Positions 23,799 through 32,854 are shown, numbered from the stretch's first letter. The stretch: 38,393 nucleotides of DNA from an uncultured Lachnospiraceae bacterium (GCA_910585355.1 CAJUDN010000020.1:3536-41928); one strand, 5' to 3'. Notes: generated by a model not told the origin, from the letters alone. Numbers and translations are program-made.

Positions 23799-25202
23799 CT
23801 ACTGCACGTCAAACCGGAAGAACGCGTTTGTGTTGTTAAAGCAGATATCTTCCACGAGCTTTGTAAGATGTTTTCTGTCGTCCGGATACTGTCCGCTTTC
23901 CACCCATTCGCCGATCAGCTCGCAGAGGATACGGCGGAAGTATTCATGCCTTGTATAGCTTAAGAAAGAGCGGGAGTCTGTCAGCATGCCTACAAAGCAT
24001 CCCAGCATTCCGTTGTTCGCGAGTTCCGTCAGCTGGTTTCGCATCCCGGAGCGGGTATCATTGAACCACCAGCTGCTGCCGTGCTGGATGCGTCCTGCCA
24101 CACTCCCGCCCTGGAAGCATCCGGCAATGGAGACAAGGGCCGTATTGTCGTTGGGATTCAGGGAATATAAGATCATTTTCGGAAGGCCGCCGTTTTCCAT
24201 AAACGCGTTCAGGAGAGAGGCCATGTGTTCCACGCCTGACCGGCTGTTGACCGCGTCAAAGCCGGTGTCGGCGCCCAGCTTTCTGAACATGATCTTATTA
24301 TTGTTGCGGAGGCATCCGAAATGGATCTGCATGACCCAGTCTTTTTTCGCGTATGTTTTCGCACACGCCATGGTCACCATGGTCTTAAAAACATCCGCGT
24401 CCTTCGTCTGGGGACGAATTCCCTGCATCGCGTCCGCAAAGGCCCGGTCCGCAGCACGGCCGTCCGGCGCTTCAAACATGCAGGAATCCAGCCCGTGGTC
24501 GGCGCAGAGGCAGCCGTGCGCGGCAAAGAAATCAATCCGGTCACTCAGTGCGCGGATGACGTCGTCGGTGCTTTTTATCTCATATCCGACGGTGCGGGAG
24601 AGCTTTCCCATATACTCTACAAAGCCTTCCTTCTCAATGTTAACGGCCTTGTCCGGACGGAACGCCGGAAGAACCTTTATATCCATGGCGGGATCTTTTG
24701 CGATGACCGTATGCCAGTGGAGGTCGTCGGAGGGGTCGTCTGTGGTGCATACGGCTTTCACGTTGTACATGTGCATCATATCCCGGACAGAAAGGCCGGA
24801 GAGGATTTCTCCGCACGCATCGTAGACTGCGTCCGCGTTTTCCTCTGTCAGCGGTTCATGGATGCCAAAATATCGTTTAAGCTCAAGATGGCTCCAATGA
24901 TACAGGGGATTTCCGATGAGCCGCGGCATAATGGATGCGAAGGCGCGGAATTTTTCTCTTGGATCCGCGTTTCCAGTTATCTTTTCCTCCGAAATGCCGC
25001 CGAAACGCATCTGCCGCCATTTATAGTGGTCTCCCCCAAGCCATACTTCCGAAATGTTGCTAAATTTGCGGTTCTCTGCAATCTCCTGCGGATTTACATG
25101 GCAGTGATAATCAATCACAGGCATTTTCTCTGCCACGTCATGGTACAGCCATTTTGCCGTCGGCGTGGATAACAGGAAATCCTGATTCATAAATGTTTCC
25201 AT
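23799..25202 (-). CDS. uxaC: Glucuronate isomerase (uronate isomerase)
   Basis: A 467-residue TIM-barrel isomerase of the UxaC family (usual length about 465-470). The metal motif is in MPVIDYHCHVNPQEIAENR near residue 30. Other family blocks are VWLGGDHYKWRQMR, IHFGCLRNNNKIMF, and YSLNPNDNTALVSIAGCFQG. It converts D-glucuronate to D-fructuronate (and D-galacturonate to D-tagaturonate). ATG 25202 lies five bases after AGGAGG. It is 13 bases downstream of uxuA, so the two are coupled. Confidence 0.95.
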   Translation of the reverse strand: METFMNQDFLLSTPTAKWLYHDVAEKMPVIDYHCHVNPQEIAENRKFSNISEVWLGGDHYKWRQMRFGGISEEKITGNADPREKFRAFASIMPRLIGNPLYHWSHLELKRYFGIHEPLTEENADAVYDACGEILSGLSVRDMMHMYNVKAVCTTDDPSDDLHWHTVIAKDPAMDIKVLPAFRPDKAVNIEKEGFVEYMGKLSRTVGYEIKSTDDVIRALSDRIDFFAAHGCLCADHGLDSCMFEAPDGRAADRAFADAMQGIRPQTKDADVFKTMVTMACAKTYAKKDWVMQIHFGCLRNNNKIMFRKLGADTGFDAVNSRSGVEHMASLLNAFMENGGLPKMILYSLNPNDNTALVSIAGCFQGGSVAGRIQHGSSWWFNDTRSGMRNQLTELANNGMLGCFVGMLTDSRSFLSYTRHEYFRRILCELIGEWVESGQYPDDRKHLTKLVEDICFNNTNAFFRFDVQ

Positions 25203-25215
25203 AGACGCCTCCTTT

Positions 25216-26289
25216 TTATTCTATTTTGCCTTCGGTTTTATCGAGCATGTCCCAGCAGCCCCAGAGATACATAATCCCCAGAGCCCGGTCATAGAGGCCG
25301 TAGCCCGGCCGGCACTGCTCGCCCCAGAGATGACGGCCATGGTCCGGCCGCATATATCCGGTGTAGCCGCAGTCATGGTAGGCCTTCATGATATCAAGGA
25401 TTCCGGTATCTCCGTCGCAGTCGCGGTGGGAGGCCTCCGTGAAATCTCCATTGGGATAATGACGGACATTACGGACATGGGCGAAGGCAATCCGGTCACA
25501 GTAGGTACGGACAATGTTGGCCACGTTGTTTTCCGGATTGGCTCCGAGAGATCCCGAGCACAGGCAGAGACAATTATGCGGGTCATCTACCATATGAAGG
25601 CAACGGCCGATGGAGTCTTTGTCACACAGAAGGCGGGGCAGCCCGAAAATATCCCACGGCGGGTCATCCTGGTGGATTGCCATTTTGATTCCGGTTTCAT
25701 GACAGACCGGCATAATCGCCTTAAGGAAATATTTAAGATTCTCCCAGAGTTTTTCCTTAGTTACCGGACGGTATGCCTCAAAAAGTTCGTCCAGCTTCGC
25801 CATTCTCTCAGGCTCCCAGCCCGGAAAGGTCATCCCGTGAAGATGATTGAGAATGTAGTCGGCCATCTCCCTGTAATCCTCATGAATTCGGTTTTTTTCG
25901 TAGAACAGGGCGGTGGAGCCGTCCTCCAGCGGATGGAACAGATCCGTTCTTGTCCAGTCAAAGACCGGCATGAAATTGTAGGTTACGACTTTGACGCCGA
26001 ACTTCGCCAGATTGCGAAGCGTGGTCTTATAGTTTTCAATATACCTGTCGCGGGTGGGGAGACCGATTTTGATGTCGTCATGGACATTGACGCTTTCCAC
26101 CACATCCATGTGGAAGCCGGCGCCCTTAATACGGCGTCTGACGGCTTCTATTTCCTCCGTTTCCCATACCTCACCTGCCTGTTTGTCGTGGAGCGCCCAG
26201 ACGAGTCCGGTGACTCCGGGAATCTGCCGGATCATCTCCGGCGTGATGCTGTCGTTGCCGTCGCCGTACCAGCGAAATGTCATCTGCAT
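25216..26289 (-). CDS. uxuA: Mannonate dehydratase
   Basis: A 357-residue enzyme starting MQMTFRWYGDGNDSITPEMI, as in UxuA. It has VYNFMPVFDWTRTDL (KVVTYNFMPVFDWTRTDL), MAIHQDDPPWDIFGLPR, LCSGSLGANPENN and GYMRPDHGRHLWGE. It removes water from D-mannonate to give 2-keto-3-deoxy-D-gluconate. AGGAGGTAACTTT precedes ATG. It lies 186 bases after dctM in the same direction. The later steps (KDG kinase and aldolase) are not in the window. Confidence 0.95.
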   Translation of the reverse strand: MQMTFRWYGDGNDSITPEMIRQIPGVTGLVWALHDKQAGEVWETEEIEAVRRRIKGAGFHMDVVESVNVHDDIKIGLPTRDRYIENYKTTLRNLAKFGVKVVTYNFMPVFDWTRTDLFHPLEDGSTALFYEKNRIHEDYREMADYILNHLHGMTFPGWEPERMAKLDELFEAYRPVTKEKLWENLKYFLKAIMPVCHETGIKMAIHQDDPPWDIFGLPRLLCDKDSIGRCLHMVDDPHNCLCLCSGSLGANPENNVANIVRTYCDRIAFAHVRNVRHYPNGDFTEASHRDCDGDTGILDIMKAYHDCGYTGYMRPDHGRHLWGEQCRPGYGLYDRALGIMYLWGCWDMLDKTEGKIE

Positions 26290-26443
26290 AAAGTTACCTC
26301 CTGGTTTTATATTGAGTACTCTCTGAAACTTTCTTATTATCTGCCTGTTTTCCCGATTGCACAGGTCAGAAAGCCTCGGCGCAGCCCCGCTGCACCTCCC
26401 TCATTCAGACCTGATTTCCCAAAAACGGTGACACATATCTAAC

Positions 26444-26470
26444 GGAAAGTGATTTTCAGGCACGCTTTAG
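26444..26470 (-). repeat. Diverged copy of the TAGAG repeat end
   Basis: On the minus strand, TAAAGCGTGCCTGAAAAT parallels TAGAGCGTGTCTGAAAAT, the start of the repeat seen at 36890 and 9542. It begins next to the dctM stop codon. The remaining 26290-26443 holds a small GCAGC-GGG-GCTGC hairpin but no gene. Confidence 0.45.
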
Positions 26471-26475
26471 AGCGT

Positions 26476-27777
26476 TTATAATAAGCCGGCAGCCATAGGC
26501 AGACCTGTGCTTAAGAACGGAACATATGTGACGAAAAGCAGCCCAATCAGAATGGCAATATAATACCATATCATATAGGGAATGGTCTTTGCAAGAGTCG
26601 TGCCGCCGACTTTGATCGCCACAAACAGCGTATTGCCGACCGGGGGCGTAATGTTCCCGATACACAGATTATAAACGAGAATCAGTCCAAAGTGTACCGG
26701 ATGCATGCCGAAAGTTTTCACAACCGGAAGGAACAGCGGCGTAAAGATCAAAATTGCGGGGGTTACGTCCATAAAGGTTCCTGCGATCAGAAGAATCACA
26801 TTCATAATCAAAAGGATCACCACGTAATTGTCGGTCAGTCCCAAAAGAGCCTCGGAAACAGCCTGTGGAATCTGTAAAAATGCCATAACCCAGCCGAGAA
26901 TGTTGGAAGCGCCGATTAAGAATACGACCATACCGCTCATTTTCGCGCTTTCCACCACAATCTTCCAGAAGGATTTCAGTGTAATATTGCGGTACAGGAC
27001 GCCGAGAACCAGGGCATAGACGACGGCGACCGCGGATCCTTCCGTGGCGGTGAAAATGCCGGAGACGATCCCTCCGATCACAATTACAATCAGGGACAGA
27101 GCAGGGATGGCGCGTATGGTCGCGGTTCCGAGATTTTTCCAGTCAAATCTGCCTTCGGCTCCCCGGTATCCTCTGCGTTTTGCAAGGATCACCCCGACGA
27201 CAATACAGCAGAGGGCCCAGAGAAATCCCGGAATATAACCGCCAAGGAACAGGGCGGCTACCGACGTGCCGCCGGATGCGAGAGAGTACGTAATCAGAGC
27301 GTTTGACGGAGGAATTAAGAGGCCGGAGGGGGCCGACGCTCCGTTTGTAGCCGCGCAGAGGGCCGGATCATAGCCCTGTTCCTCTTCTCCCTCCCTGACC
27401 ATGCTTCCCACAGCGGCCGCGGCGGCGGAAGCGGAGCCGGAGATGGCTCCGAACAGGGCGTTTGCGCCGGCATTTGTAACCAGCAGAGCGCCCGGAAGCT
27501 TGCCAAGGATCGCCATAACAAAATCAACCAGGCGTTTTGCAATACCGCCCTGATTCATCAGATTGCCTGCCAGAATAAAAAACGGGATGGCAGTCAGACT
27601 GAACTTGCTCATGCCTACGAAGGTCCTCTGAGCCGCCGTTACCACAGATACGTCAAGCGGTACGGTCTGTAAAATCACCACAAGGGCAGAGATGCCGATA
27701 GAATAGACAATCGGTACCCCAAGCGCAAGAAGCGCCAGCAGCACGATTAGAATAATAACCAGCGACTGTATTGCCAT
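26476..27777 (-). CDS. dctM: TRAP transporter large permease (DctM)
   Basis: A 433-residue inner-membrane protein with about 12 hydrophobic segments. It has LLALGVPIVYSIGISAL, FFILAGNLMNQGGIAKRLVDF, GAISGSASAAAAAVGSM and the near-C-terminal YNLCIGNITPPVGNTLFVA, all hallmarks of DctM. It is the substrate-translocating, Na+-coupled subunit. AGGAGG precedes its ATG by eight bases, and the start is directly next to the dctQ stop. Given the downstream uxuA-uxaC genes the cargo is probably a hexuronate; this is inference. Confidence 0.93.
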   Translation of the reverse strand: MAIQSLVIILIVLLALLALGVPIVYSIGISALVVILQTVPLDVSVVTAAQRTFVGMSKFSLTAIPFFILAGNLMNQGGIAKRLVDFVMAILGKLPGALLVTNAGANALFGAISGSASAAAAAVGSMVREGEEEQGYDPALCAATNGASAPSGLLIPPSNALITYSLASGGTSVAALFLGGYIPGFLWALCCIVVGVILAKRRGYRGAEGRFDWKNLGTATIRAIPALSLIVIVIGGIVSGIFTATEGSAVAVVYALVLGVLYRNITLKSFWKIVVESAKMSGMVVFLIGASNILGWVMAFLQIPQAVSEALLGLTDNYVVILLIMNVILLIAGTFMDVTPAILIFTPLFLPVVKTFGMHPVHFGLILVYNLCIGNITPPVGNTLFVAIKVGGTTLAKTIPYMIWYYIAILIGLLFVTYVPFLSTGLPMAAGLL

Positions 27778-28266
27778 TTATGCCGCCTCCTTTTCTCTTG
27801 CCTGACCATGGAGGATATCCGCAACATTAAGCAGTGTATAGATCATGTTGAGAATTCCGCAGAGCGGCAGTACGATATAGAAAATACCGATGGGCACGCC
27901 AAGAGAAGACGTCATCTGCCCCATGGCTAACGTTGTAATCCGGACTCCGCCGAAGGTGAGGATAATGGCCGAGAACAGAAAGGCGATGATCTCTCCGAAA
28001 CAGTTTAAAAGCTTCTGCATGCCTGGGCTGCATTTTTCTACGAGAATCGGAATGTTCATGTGTCCGCGCTCACAGGTAATGAGGGAAGCACCCATCAGGC
28101 TCATCCATGCGAACAGATAACCGACAAGCTCCTCTGACCAGGTGGACGGATTTTTAAGCGCATATCTTGTGAGAACCTGCCAGCAGGTCAGAATGACCAT
28201 GGCAAGGAAGCTTAAGCCCGCCAGCATGTTTAATGTCCGGGTAATTCCATTACGAAATGTGTTCAT
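27778..28266 (-). CDS. dctQ: TRAP transporter small permease (DctQ)
   Basis: A 162-residue protein with four hydrophobic segments. It has LNMLAGLSFLAMVILTCWQV, YALKNPSTWSEELVGYLFAW and TCERGHMNIPILVEK, which are the conserved DctQ pattern. The ATG at 28266 is chosen because it is seven bases after AGGAGG; the ATG at 28272 nearly touches that site. It forms the membrane complex with DctM. Confidence 0.9.
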   Translation of the reverse strand: MNTFRNGITRTLNMLAGLSFLAMVILTCWQVLTRYALKNPSTWSEELVGYLFAWMSLMGASLITCERGHMNIPILVEKCSPGMQKLLNCFGEIIAFLFSAIILTFGGVRITTLAMGQMTSSLGVPIGIFYIVLPLCGILNMIYTLLNVADILHGQAREKEAA

Positions 28267-28284
28267 ATACATACCTCCTGGTTT

Positions 28285-29316
28285 CTACTCTGTTTCCGGG
28301 GAATACTTTGTGTTGCATTCCTGGATCCGCTCATAGATGGGCCGCAGATTCGGATACTGCGAAAGCACCTTTTCATGCATGGGTTCACATATTTCCTGGA
28401 ACGGCTTCGGGTCCGGATAAAGGAACTGTACGCCCTGTACGTTCTGAGCTTTTTCCTTCGCGGCATCAACCGCCTTTCCCCATTCCTCCCGTTCCACCAG
28501 ATTGACAAGTTGAAAACCTTCCTCGAAGATTGCCCGTTCATCTTCGGAAAGCTCGTCCAGAAAAGCACAGTTTCCGATGAGAATATCTGGAATCATCTGA
28601 TGCATATCGTAGGAATAGAACCGGCAGACATCGCCGTGTCCATTGGAAGTTAAAGCCATTTCGTTGTTTTCCGCTCCGTCGATTACCTTGGACTGCAGTG
28701 CGGTGTACACGTCTCCGAAACCCATCGGCGTCGCGGAACCGCCGAGACGGTCCATCATTTCCACGTTGGTCGGAGACTGCTGTACGCGAATCTTTAAGCC
28801 TTTTAGATCGGACGGTGTGTTAATTGGCGTGGATACCGTATAGAAATTACGGGTTCCCGCGTCAATCCATGTAACCGCTTCAAAACCGGCTTTGGAGGTG
28901 GATTCAAAAATAGGATCCACAATTTTTGAATCGTCCATTGCCGCGTGATATGCATTCTGAGAAGCAAATAGATACGGCAGATTGAACAGCGTATAGTTTT
29001 CCGAAAAAGTTTCCAGGATCGAGTTGCTCGCCACACAGAAGTCGATAGCGCCTGTCTGCGTCAGTTGAACCATGTCTGTTTGAGAACCAAGCAGCTCGCT
29101 GGGATATACTTCCACATTGTACCTGTCTCCGAGCCTGTCTTCGATATATTCTTCGAAAGCGAGCAGGGCAATATGGGTGGGGTGGTCGGTTGCCTGGTTA
29201 TGGCCGATTCGGATGATCCGGCGGGAATCCCGTCCGGCTGCGCTGCATCCGGAGGCTGCTGCCGAAAGCATTCCTATACTGAGTATCACAGCAAGCGCTC
29301 TGCAAAAACGTTTCAT
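28285..29316 (-). CDS. dctP: TRAP transporter substrate-binding lipoprotein (DctP)
   Basis: A 343-residue extracytoplasmic binding protein. It has a signal peptide with basic MKRFCR, a hydrophobic core and a lipobox ending AASGC at Cys24, so it should be a membrane-anchored lipoprotein. DctP marks are RIGHNQATDHPTHIALLAFE, LLGSQTDMVQLTQTGAIDF, FNLPYLF, and LKGLKIRVQQSPTNVEM with the Arg that binds the substrate carboxylate. AAGGAGGAAAGAT precedes ATG 29316; the longer frame begins before that site. It heads the hexuronate operon, whose promoter must lie in 29317-29700. Confidence 0.93.
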   Translation of the reverse strand: MKRFCRALAVILSIGMLSAAASGCSAAGRDSRRIIRIGHNQATDHPTHIALLAFEEYIEDRLGDRYNVEVYPSELLGSQTDMVQLTQTGAIDFCVASNSILETFSENYTLFNLPYLFASQNAYHAAMDDSKIVDPIFESTSKAGFEAVTWIDAGTRNFYTVSTPINTPSDLKGLKIRVQQSPTNVEMMDRLGGSATPMGFGDVYTALQSKVIDGAENNEMALTSNGHGDVCRFYSYDMHQMIPDILIGNCAFLDELSEDERAIFEEGFQLVNLVEREEWGKAVDAAKEKAQNVQGVQFLYPDPKPFQEICEPMHEKVLSQYPNLRPIYERIQECNTKYSPETE

Positions 29317-29382
29317 ATCTTTCCTCCTTGTTAAAAAAACGAAACCCAATTCCATTGCCGCAGTCGATTTTCAATGTTTTTT

Positions 29383-29426
29383 CTGTAACTGTTAGGGCAT
29401 TGAACAGTGGCATTGGACAGTTACAG
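29383..29426. repeat. TAACTGT-family palindromic hairpin
   Basis: CTGTAACTGT (29383-29392) and ACAGTTACAG (29417-29426) pair perfectly over 10 bp. Inside is GGGCATTGAACAGTGGCATT, itself containing a second half-site. It lies upstream of dctP, and related short copies are found at 14244, 9630 and 23770. Confidence 0.6.
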
Positions 29427-29670
29427 TTTAAGCATAATAGGAATACCAACAGGCTGTGCGGCAGTTCCGGTATTAAATATGGTAAACCTTGCCATATAGG
29501 AGCCGCTGGCAGTTGAATTTCATTAACATTCATTTTATGAAAAAATTTTTTTTCTATCCGGAAATGTGAATTATATTATTGAAAGCAGGGCCTGTTACCT
29601 GCGGCTAGAAGATATTCTGACTGGAAGTTCGGATATTTACTGGCTGGATGTCACCCGGGAAGGGTTATTA

Positions 29671-29739
29671 TTCACAGGTATCCTGTGAACGTAACTGCAT
29701 ATGCCCCTTTAAGATTGCCTGCGGCAATGGGGCATATGC
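29671..29739. repeat. Double hairpin repeat upstream of mazG-like gene
   Basis: TTCACAGG-TAT-CCTGTGAA (29671-29689) is followed by a larger cruciform. In it GCATATGCCCC (29697-29707) pairs with GGGGCATATGC (29729-29739), with TTGCC-TGC-GGCAA at its tip. The reverse complement is related to 33649-33690. No gene lies in 29317-29913. Confidence 0.65.
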
Positions 29740-29834
29740 TTTGGCCTAATTATAGTACTGGCTCCCATTCAATTATCGGAGTGATTGAACGGAGAGCGAA
29801 CAGTAACCAGAAAAGCAGCTCTGGCATCTACAAC

Positions 29835-29864
29835 TTGAATGACCTTCTGTGCGTGTGTTATAAT
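29835..29864 (+). promoter_or_regulatory. Probable sigma-A promoter of mazG-like gene
   Basis: TTGAAT (29835-29840), an 18-base spacer, and a perfect TATAAT (29859-29864), 50 bases before the ATG at 29914. Confidence 0.65.
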
Positions 29865-29913
29865 GTACCCAGCAGCAACCAAAAAAATCATACTTTACAG
29901 AGGAAATTGTGTT

Positions 29914-30264
29914 ATGAAAGTAACGATAGCAGAACTGGAAGCTTATTTACTTGATCATTACAGTAATGGCGGGAACGATCAAAGCTTATTTATGAAACTC
30001 GTAGAAGAGATCGGTGAGGTGGCCGAAGTTCTAAATAAAAAAGCAGGAAGGAAAAAGTCAGATTCTGAAGAAAAATTACAGATTGAACTGGGCGTCGAAC
30101 TGGCGGATGTGATCCATTACGCGGTTGCCATTGCTGCGCTGAATGGCCTTGATATGAATGAAATTATAATAGAAAAAGATAAAGCAGCTTCTGTAAAATA
30201 CAATCATAGAACAAATTTGAAACAATTTATCATGGATAAGAGGAACGAGAAGTCAGATTGCTGA
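29914..30264 (+). CDS. MazG-like nucleotide pyrophosphohydrolase
   Basis: A 116-residue all-alpha protein. KLVEEIGEVAEVLNKK and ELGVELADVIHYAVAIA form the two metal-binding helices (E-E-x-x-E and E-x-x-D) of the MazG/dUTPase superfamily. Such proteins split nucleoside triphosphates to monophosphates, often non-canonical ones. ATG 29914 is chosen for its AGAGGAAA site and because similarity starts there (VTIAELEAYL). It stands alone, flanked by repeats, with its own promoter. Confidence 0.78.
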   Translation: MKVTIAELEAYLLDHYSNGGNDQSLFMKLVEEIGEVAEVLNKKAGRKKSDSEEKLQIELGVELADVIHYAVAIAALNGLDMNEIIIEKDKAASVKYNHRTNLKQFIMDKRNEKSDC

Positions 30265-30406
30265 ACTGTTGCTTACATTACAATAAACGCACGTTTGGCT
30301 CTTGAATCCGGTTGCCCAATGCACTATATTAAACATAGAAAAAGGGAAAGCCATAGAAGCGGCTCTACCCCTCACAATGAACAAACTAAATGGATTTTAC
30401 AATCCG

Positions 30407-30451
30407 ACAGCCGTCATTATTGCAATAGTGGCGGCTGTTTCCTTTCTTTCG
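30407..30451 (+). terminator. Intrinsic terminator after mazG-like gene
   Basis: ACAGCCG (30407-30413) and CGGCTGT (30432-30438) pair, extended by CA/TG with a mismatch, followed by TTCCTTTCTTTC. The short frame 30302-30502 across it is not accepted as a gene. Confidence 0.65.
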
Positions 30452-30479
30452 TCTGGAGGACTGTTTGAAACTACAATAT

Positions 30480-30620
30480 TCTGTTTTCCTCCCTGTCAGT
30501 AACCGCCTCCTGACACAAAATCCATCGGCTCCTCACCCCGCATATACGTATGGGTGTATATCTCTGCGTGTTCGGTTCCTGCTGTATCTCTGCTTCAAAA
30601 TCCAGCTGCATATTAAATAA
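30480..30620 (-). pseudogene. Possible short coding scar of a mobile element
   Basis: On the minus strand a short frame reads MQLDFEAEIQQEPNTQRYTP and runs on to a stop near 30474. A shifted frame ends MRGEEPMDFVSGGGY. The Glu-rich start and lack of a ribosome site suggest a leftover gene end, but I do not recognise the family. The following 30621-30840 is AT-rich with nothing identifiable. Confidence 0.2.
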
Positions 30621-30852
30621 TACTTTTTTCTAGTATTATTTTTATTATATATCTGTTTTAATATTCATATGTAAAAAATGTGCGCTTTTACGCACGAAAT
30701 GTGTTTTATTCCATGGGAAAGACCTAAACATAACAAGATCTTTCCCATGAAATGAAAAATGGTATGTCATTGATATTTAGTATTTTTAATATACATTAGA
30801 ATTGATACTAAATGAATGATATCCGTTGTTTTCTTTTTACAGCTGCTCTATA

Positions 30853-31599
30853 TCAGGTTCTGGCAGCGCCGTCTACAGAAAGGATAGCTCCGCTCACATA
30901 GGAAGCCATGTCGCTGGCCAGGAAAAGGAACGCGTTGGCCACATCCTCGGGCATTCCTACCCTTCCTAAGGGGATGGTCTGAATCAATGGTTTAATGACA
31001 GCGTCGGGAAGGACTTTTACCATATCAGTTTCTGTGACTCCCGGAGCCACGGCGTTGACGCGGATATGGTCTTTGCCAAGCTCCCGGGCCAGGGATTTGG
31101 TAATGCCGTTTACGGCGAACTTACTGGCCGGATATCCCACGCCGGAGGGCTGGCCATAGATGGAGACCATGGAGCTGGTGTTCAAAATTACGCCGCCGCC
31201 CTGTTCTTTCATGATTTTTGCAGCTTCCTGAGAGGCATAAAGAACCGAGAGAACGTTGAGATTCATGATTTTTTCAAACTCCTCCGGCTTGTAGTCATAA
31301 AGCGGAGAGCTCTGGGAAATTCCTGCATTGTTTACAAGAATATCCAAAGAACCATAAGATTTCACGATCTTTGAAAATGCGGAGGCGATTTCTCCGGGAT
31401 TGTTTAAATCCGGGGCCATGCCATCCACATCCCAGGAAGGATTTTCCGCCTTCAAGGATTCCACCGCCTTTTGGGCCGTCTCTTTTCTGGAACCGAACAG
31501 AACTACTTTTGCGCCGTTCTCCAGATATTTTTTTACAATGGCGAGGCCAATGCCGCGGGTTCCTCCGGTAACAACAGCTACTTTGTCTTTTAGTAACAT
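30853..31599 (-). CDS. Short-chain dehydrogenase/reductase (FabG/hydroxysteroid-dehydrogenase-like)
   Basis: A 248-residue SDR. TGGTRGIGLAIVKKYLENG is the coenzyme loop. The GSR after the second strand suggests NADPH. VNNAGIS, LNTSSMVSIYG and YPASKFAVNGITKSLARELG carry the Asn-Ser-Tyr-Lys set, and IRVNAVAPGVTETDM and FLFLASDMASYVSGAILSVD complete it. GVGYPASK and the end resemble both FabG and the BaiA-type 3-hydroxysteroid dehydrogenases of gut Clostridia. AGGAGG precedes ATG. It is a single-gene unit with a structured leader (TCCGGG...CCCGGA, 31623-31649). The substrate is open. Confidence 0.83.
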   Translation of the reverse strand: MLLKDKVAVVTGGTRGIGLAIVKKYLENGAKVVLFGSRKETAQKAVESLKAENPSWDVDGMAPDLNNPGEIASAFSKIVKSYGSLDILVNNAGISQSSPLYDYKPEEFEKIMNLNVLSVLYASQEAAKIMKEQGGGVILNTSSMVSIYGQPSGVGYPASKFAVNGITKSLARELGKDHIRVNAVAPGVTETDMVKVLPDAVIKPLIQTIPLGRVGMPEDVANAFLFLASDMASYVSGAILSVDGAART

Positions 31600-31744
31600 A
31601 TAATACCTCCTTTTTATTTACGTCCGGGTCCTGCAGGACAGGTCCCGGATTCGCTTTCTGTGTTACGCCCGAAAGGGTTTTTTATGGACGCACACGATTC
31701 GCTAAAGAATTTGTCCGGCCTTTGGACGGACGCGAAACGGCGCG

Positions 31745-31770
31745 GGTATAATGTCTGACGACATTATACC
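31745..31770. repeat. Perfect palindrome containing TATAAT, copy 1
   Basis: GGTATAATGTC-TGAC-GACATTATACC: 11-bp perfect arms, four-base loop. Each arm reads TATAAT on one strand. An almost identical copy lies at 31851-31874. It is upstream of the SDR gene at 31599, read on the minus strand. Confidence 0.8.
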
Positions 31771-31850
31771 ATGTCCGCAAACGGCCATGGTGCCTCCGGC
31801 GGATTCCAGTGCCTGACTTTCTGCGGTAAACGCAGAAATCAAATGCACAA

Positions 31851-31874
31851 GTATAATGTCTGACGACATTATAC
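31851..31874. repeat. Perfect palindrome containing TATAAT, copy 2
   Basis: GTATAATGTC-TGAC-GACATTATAC with 10-bp arms, 106 bases after copy 1. The 401-base gap 31600-32000 holds these two elements and a small hairpin near 31623 but no gene. A promoter for the amidase gene must lie after this copy. Confidence 0.8.
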
Positions 31875-32000
31875 CATATTTTTCTCGATTAACCGAGCTT
31901 TTGAGTGATATTATATGGAAATTTTAGAAATTTACCCATGGACCGTTTGGGAATTTCTTTCATATACTGATTACACGAAAAAAGAAAAAGGAGAAGAGCA

Positions 32001-32795
32001 TTGGCAGCAATGAGAAAAGTAATCATAGATGCAGGGCACGGCGGAGAGGAGCCAGGGGCCATATATAATGGGAGGCAGGAGAAAAATGATACGCTTCAGC
32101 TGGCTTTCGACGTGGGAAACGCCCTGGAGCGGCGTGGAATCCAGGTGGCCTATACCAGAGTGAACGATGTGTATGACAGTCCCTATGAAAAGGCCATGAT
32201 GGGGAATCAGTCTGGTGCGGACTTGTTCCTTTCTCTCCATCGGAATGCTATGCCGGTGCCGGGGACAGCCTCCGGTGTTGAGAGTCTGGTGTATTCCGAC
32301 GGGGGAACAGCGGCGCTGTTCGGAAAAAATATTGATGAGGCTCTGGCATCAGTGGGCTGGACCGACCTGGGAGTGAAAGAACGGCCGGGGCTGGTGGTGT
32401 TAAGGCGGACGAGAATGCCGGCGGTTTTAGTGGAAGCCGGGTTCATTGATAACGAGAAGGATAATGCATTTTTTGACGCCAATACGGCGGCTACGGCGGA
32501 CGCCATAGCCGATGGGATTGTAAAGACCTTTGAGGAACTGGAAAGAAGAATGCCTGTGTCCGGGGAGGAGCCAGGCTTTTATCTGGTGCAGACAGGAATT
32601 TACCGTCTGCGTTCCAATGCCGAGCGGGAGCTCTCAGAACTCAGAGCCCAGGGCTTCCCGGCATTTCTGACTGCCCGGGATAATCTTTATTATGTCCGGG
32701 CGGGAGCGTATCGGGAGCTTGACAATGCGGCTGCCATGGAACGTCGTCTGAGAAATCTGGGATATAACACAATTATTGTGAAAAGCGGCCAATAA
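32001..32795 (+). CDS. N-acetylmuramoyl-L-alanine amidase (Amidase_3) with SPOR domain
   Basis: A 264-residue peptidoglycan hydrolase. Residues 5-175 form the Amidase_3 zinc domain: His13 (DAGHGG), Glu27, His80 (LSLHRNA), and catalytic Glu145 (VLVEAGF). Residues about 189-262 (GFYLVQTGIYRLRSNAEREL, YYVRAGAYREL) form a SPOR domain that binds denuded glycan strands. No signal peptide is seen, as in some clostridial amidases. The start is TTG 32001, seven bases after AAGGAG; the ATG at 32010 is too far from it. Role: cell-wall cleavage in division or sporulation. Confidence 0.88.
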   Translation: MAAMRKVIIDAGHGGEEPGAIYNGRQEKNDTLQLAFDVGNALERRGIQVAYTRVNDVYDSPYEKAMMGNQSGADLFLSLHRNAMPVPGTASGVESLVYSDGGTAALFGKNIDEALASVGWTDLGVKERPGLVVLRRTRMPAVLVEAGFIDNEKDNAFFDANTAATADAIADGIVKTFEELERRMPVSGEEPGFYLVQTGIYRLRSNAERELSELRAQGFPAFLTARDNLYYVRAGAYRELDNAAAMERRLRNLGYNTIIVKSGQ

Positions 32796-32821
32796 AGGGC
32801 CAACAAAGGTATAAAAAGGAC

Positions 32822-32850
32822 TTAAGTTTTTCGGAAAAATATGGTATGAT
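32822..32850 (+). promoter_or_regulatory. Possible promoter of cytidylate-kinase-like gene
   Basis: TTAAGT (32822-32827), 17-base spacer, TATGAT (32845-32850). The -35 is weak. A start near 32857 would place most of the following structured segment in the 5' leader. Confidence 0.45.
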
Positions 32851-32854
32851 GGAA

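Noticed and set aside
24321..25172. 283-codon plus-strand frame opposite uxaC
   Set aside because: Antisense shadow; uxaC is unambiguous on the minus strand.
25330..26442. 370-codon plus-strand frame opposite uxuA
   Set aside because: Antisense shadow of a well-conserved enzyme; no domain or initiation signal.
30302..30502. 66-codon frame after the mazG-like gene
   Set aside because: TTG start without ribosome site, and it spans an intrinsic terminator.
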